Source of the DNA: Nostoc sp. UHCC 0870
GTDB taxonomy: Bacteria; Cyanobacteriota; Cyanobacteriia; Cyanobacteriales; Nostocaceae
Direction: 5' to 3'
NCBI RefSeq assembly: GCF_022063185.1
Contig: NZ_CP091913.1
Coordinates: 636,501 to 700,500 of the forward strand
Length of the DNA stretch: 64,000 bases
In this document: positions 61,236 to 64,000 of the stretch, one piece after another
Layout of the letters: each line of letters starts with the position of its first letter
Numbering within the stretch: position 1 is the stretch's first letter
Notes under the pieces: generated by a model
The model's database searches: none
Seen by the model: the letters and a program-made list of their open reading frames with translations, nothing else
What the model was told of the DNA's origin: nothing
Position numbers and translations under genes: made by a program

Positions 61236-62021
61236 CTACAAATCGGGAGGTAAAATTACTTCGTCAATGGCATGGATTACACCATTGCTCGCTTTAATAT
61301 CTGCCTGGCTCACTTTGGCATCATTGACAGTAACACCAGTTTTAGGATCAACTTTTACATTGATCGGACCGCCTTCAACACTTTTAACTTGGCCTGATTT
61401 TAAATCAGTTGATAAAACACTACCGGCAACAACATGATAAGTCAATACCTTGACTAATACTTCTTTGTTCTCCGGTTTCAGTAATTCTTCTAAAGCGTCT
61501 TGTGGTAATTTCGCAAACGCAGCATCAGTAGGTGCAAACACTGTAAAGTTATCTTTGCCTTGTAGAACGTCACTGAGTCCTGCGGCTTTGATAGCTTTGG
61601 CTAACACTGTAAAAGAAGGAGAAGACTCCGCTAATGCTAACAAGGTTTTGCCCTGAGTTTCAGTTGTTCCTGCGGCTGGTTTCTCAGGTGCGGTGGGTGT
61701 TGTTGCTGGGGGTGGTGCTACTTCAGTTGGTGTGGTGCGACTACCACGATTATAGGGAGGTTCGTTAAAGATGCTAGGTCTAGGATTGACCTTACCACTC
61801 CCTGGGGTTTGTGCTATCTGTTTTTTGTCGTTACCCTTGGTGAGTTCTATAACATTACCAGGGGTCGATAGACTCCGATTATAGTGAGCTTCTTGGAAAA
61901 TACTAGGATTGGGATTTAAAACCTCTTTCGCACCTGATGGTAAGCTGATCAGGAGACTAACACCTGCTAGACTTACTACACTAGCAAAATTAGTTAGCAG
62001 TGTGCTGTAGTTGAGCTTCAT
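61236..62021 (-). CDS. Secreted fasciclin (FAS1) domain protein (261 aa)
   Basis: A signal peptide (FASVVSLAGVSLLISLPSGAKE) is followed by a Pro-rich region with two copies of a motif (NPNPSIFQEAHYNRSLSTPG and NPRPSIFNEPPYNRGSRTTP, about 36-95). A FAS1 domain covers about 120-258 (FTVLAKAIKAAGLSDVLQ; FTVFAPTDAAFAKLP; LTYHVVAGSVLS; NGVIHAIDEVILPP). FAS1 domains mediate cell-surface or matrix adhesion. The protein is exported. The linker repeat may be a surface or interaction motif. It is a single gene. Confidence 0.93.
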   Translation of the reverse strand: MKLNYSTLLTNFASVVSLAGVSLLISLPSGAKEVLNPNPSIFQEAHYNRSLSTPGNVIELTKGNDKKQIAQTPGSGKVNPRPSIFNEPPYNRGSRTTPTEVAPPPATTPTAPEKPAAGTTETQGKTLLALAESSPSFTVLAKAIKAAGLSDVLQGKDNFTVFAPTDAAFAKLPQDALEELLKPENKEVLVKVLTYHVVAGSVLSTDLKSGQVKSVEGGPINVKVDPKTGVTVNDAKVSQADIKASNGVIHAIDEVILPPDL

Positions 62022-62478
62022 AAATTTTGTTTGTTCTAATTTTACAGCGTTTACATTAAAGACTTATAACATCTTACTAGTAACAAAATCTAACCACGGC
62101 AGCAAGATTTTTGGGTAAAAATATGATTTCTCAGCTTTTAATCTAGCTTTAAAGCAGGTTAAGACTAATTGCCAGAATTTTTGAATTAGTCAATGACTCA
62201 GTTAAATTCAATACTAAACGGCTAAGATTTACTGTTGATGGCACATTATAGCAAATTTAATTCATGTTTGCTATTTTACGGAATAGCTGTAGAAATTGCT
62301 ATGGTCATTGATAGGAAAAATTAGTTTTACTGAGATACCAAGAACTATAAAAAATGCCAAATAAACAATTTTTTGAGCAAATAAATTAGGTAATAATTAA
62401 CTATTTACTCAGGAAATTTACTAGAACTGAAGATACAATTAGAAAGTTCATGAAATCATTAGTTACAGGGTATATAAT
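62022..62478. other. 457-bp AT-rich intergenic region
   Basis: No gene or repeat array is seen. It contains the divergent promoters of the fasciclin and GST-like genes. Confidence 0.5.
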
Positions 62479-63270
62479 ATGTTGGAATTATACCAGTGGG
62501 AACTCTCGCAATACTCGGAAAAAGTGCGGCTGATTCTAGACTATAAAGGTTTGGAATACCGCAAAATTGAGGTGACACCTGGGATTGGACAGGTAGAGTT
62601 ATTTCGGTTGACTGGGCAAAAGCAACTACCAGTATTAAAAGATGGTAGTAGATATATTGCAGATTCTACCGAAATAGCTAAGTATTTAGACTTAGAATAT
62701 CCAGATCGTCCTCTGATACCACAAGACCCCAAACGCCGGGGTTTAACTTTATTAATGGAAGAATGGGCTGATGAGTCAATCGGTATCAAGGGCAGAAAAG
62801 CACTATTTTCGGCTATCAGTCAAGACCAGAATTTTCGTAAGTCTTTATTACCAACCTCCACACCGGATATCCTCAAAACTTTAGTAGAAGGTGTGCCGGG
62901 TGATTTTATGACAGTGTTGGGCTTTGGTGTAGGATATACCCCAGAGGTGATCAAATCTGCGATCGCAGATTTAAAACAAGACCTAGAAGCAGTCACCCTA
63001 TTGTTAGCTGATAGTCCCTACCTAACTGGAGATGAACCCACCTTAGCTGATTTAGCAGTCGCAGGTTTATCTATACTATTAAAGTTCCCTGAAGGAGCTT
63101 ACCTAGATTTACCAGTCAGTATTCGAGGTAAAGGTGTACCATCTATAGCAGACAACCCTGATTATGCAGCGTTTTTTGCTTGGCGCGATCGCATCTACAC
63201 CCAATTCCGCAAACCATTAATCGGCGTTCCTCCCACTGGTTCTGCGCCAACTTCTATTCAGATTGATTAA
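62479..63270 (+). CDS. Glutathione S-transferase family protein (263 aa)
   Basis: The N-terminal thioredoxin-like domain (about 1-80) has LELYQWELSQYSEKVRLILD, with a serine in the active-site position, and the cis-proline and glutathione-contact motif KQLPVLKDGSRYIADSTEIA. The C-terminal helical domain (about 90-250) ends with DEPTLADLAVAGLS, the N-capping-box motif. The substrate is unknown. It is cytoplasmic and a single gene; GGTGACA heptamers follow the stop. Confidence 0.92.
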   Translation: MLELYQWELSQYSEKVRLILDYKGLEYRKIEVTPGIGQVELFRLTGQKQLPVLKDGSRYIADSTEIAKYLDLEYPDRPLIPQDPKRRGLTLLMEEWADESIGIKGRKALFSAISQDQNFRKSLLPTSTPDILKTLVEGVPGDFMTVLGFGVGYTPEVIKSAIADLKQDLEAVTLLLADSPYLTGDEPTLADLAVAGLSILLKFPEGAYLDLPVSIRGKGVPSIADNPDYAAFFAWRDRIYTQFRKPLIGVPPTGSAPTSIQID

Positions 63271-63341
63271 TTAGGGAATAGGTGACAGGTTACAGGTGAC
63301 AGGGGGGGACGAATGGCTATTAACTCATAACCCAATTCCTA

Positions 63342-64000
63342 ATGACTAATGAAAATTTGCCACAACCATTAGGTTCAGTAATCCAAGGTTCTTTGACTGG
63401 GGGTTTAGAAGTGCGATTACACCCCGATATTTCCGTTGAGGATATGCGGGTAGGTAAATTTCTAGTCGTCCAGGGGATGCGATCGCGCTTTTTTTGTATG
63501 CTGACAGATGTAGCATTGGGTGTAGCTAACGCCCGCATCATCGCTAGCCCCCCCGGTTGGGAAGACACGTTTTTACGAGACGTGTTAGCTGGTAGTGGAA
63601 CATATGGGACGATTAACCTCTCACCCATGTTAATGTTCACCCCTGAATCTAATGAGTCTTTTTCCACCACAGATGGTAAATCAGTCAACCCCTTTGTCCC
63701 ATCCTCTACTAATTTGGCTTCCTTCCAACCCCAAACTAGTACCACGATGGAATTACTCCCCGTGAAAACTATCCCTAGCCACTTTAGCCAAGTTTATGAA
63801 GCTAGCGTGGAAGATTTTCGGCGGGTATTTGGTTGGGAAGATGACCCCCAAAGGCGGAACTTTTCCATTGGGAAACCTCTAGATATGGATGTCCCGGTGT
63901 GTATCGATTTAAACCGCTTCGTGGAACGTAGTAATGGGGTGTTTGGCAAATCGGGTACAGGTAAATCTTTTCTCACCCGCTTACTCTTAGCCGGTGTTAT
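63342..64000 (+). CDS. HerA-like ATPase / DUF87 protein (N-terminal 219 aa, runs off right edge)
   Basis: The frame opens with ATG at 63342 (MTNENLPQPLGSVIQGSLTG) and remains open to the edge. The N-terminal domain is a HAS-barrel-like module (LEVRLHPDISVEDMRVGKFL; VVQGMRSRFFCMLTDVALGV). A Walker A motif, GKSGTGKS, lies at about 202-209 (VFGKSGTGKSFLTRLLLAGV). HerA-type ATPases are hexameric DNA translocases that act with NurA nucleases in archaea, and some belong to phage-defence systems in bacteria. The rest of the ATPase and the neighbours are outside the window, so no more can be said. Confidence 0.88.
   Translation, partial: MTNENLPQPLGSVIQGSLTGGLEVRLHPDISVEDMRVGKFLVVQGMRSRFFCMLTDVALGVANARIIASPPGWEDTFLRDVLAGSGTYGTINLSPMLMFTPESNESFSTTDGKSVNPFVPSSTNLASFQPQTSTTMELLPVKTIPSHFSQVYEASVEDFRRVFGWEDDPQRRNFSIGKPLDMDVPVCIDLNRFVERSNGVFGKSGTGKSFLTRLLLAGV

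Noticed and set aside
1..64000. tRNA, rRNA or known riboswitch
   Set aside because: No cloverleaf with the conserved T-loop and D-loop bases, no rRNA sequence and no recognisable riboswitch core was seen by eye; a covariance-model scan would be needed to exclude small RNAs.

Overview
The window is chromosomal DNA of a filamentous, probably heterocyst-forming cyanobacterium of the Nostoc/Anabaena group. This rests on acsF (chlorophyll synthesis), hemL, the inverted PyrF-PyrE fusion, a CPP1-like J-protein, the cyanobacterial families DUF2811 and DUF2996, and a CYP110-type P450. It also rests on DevBCA-type exporter genes, pentapeptide-repeat proteins, dense HIP1 octamers (GCGATCGC) and short tandemly repeated heptamers between genes. 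No rRNA, tRNA or CRISPR array was found. I do not name a species.

Layout. 1-1.7 kb is a mobile-element scar: a tnpB gene running off the left edge has cut an Rpn/PD-(D/E)XK transposase-like gene, followed by a MITE-like repeat. 1.9-7.3 kb holds a hypothetical gene and a tightly overlapping three-gene operon: dynamin-like GTPase, RdcB/YjcZ-like coiled-coil protein and patatin-like phospholipase. This is the most system-like cluster in the window. 7.5-15.3 kb carries recA with a LexA-box-like site, an FHA protein, a Ser/Thr kinase with pentapeptide repeats, an smtA metallothionein with an SmtB/ArsR-type operator, hemL, a ChaB-like gene, hisIE and a DUF2811 gene. 15.4-26.5 kb carries an OmpR-type regulator, the CPP1-like protein, a HAD phosphatase, hppD, a zinc-ribbon/NYN/LOTUS-like protein, a cytochrome b561 plus Tat-exported molybdopterin enzyme pair, the pyrF-pyrE fusion, an AI-2E family permease and a stand-alone FAD oxidoreductase.

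26.8-38.2 kb has two pentapeptide-repeat proteins, a metallophosphoesterase, a 21-bp tandem repeat, an ABC exporter, a glcE/glcF-like pair and a lipoprotein. 38.4-46.7 kb has a P450, a Na+/H+ antiporter, a secreted collagen-like protein, acsF, a TM2-domain protein, a DUF2996 protein and a TetR regulator. The TetR gene is divergent from a DevBCA-type exporter (47.0-50.4 kb), with a 20-bp palindrome between them. 50.5-64 kb holds a second OmpR-type regulator, a NACHT NTPase with an N-terminal helix-turn-helix, a rhodanese-fold protein lacking the usual cysteine, an RNase D-like exonuclease, two tandem CAP proteins, trpB, a SUI1/YciH factor, a Pmp3 peptide, a fasciclin protein, a GST-like protein and the start of a HerA-like ATPase.

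Most genes are single units on alternating strands, as is usual in this group. The clear operons are the dynamin cluster, cytochrome b/molybdopterin enzyme, glcE-glcF and the DevBCA set. Where the longest open frame began with a weak TTG or GTG inside a repeat, I moved the start to a better-supported internal codon and say so in the entry.
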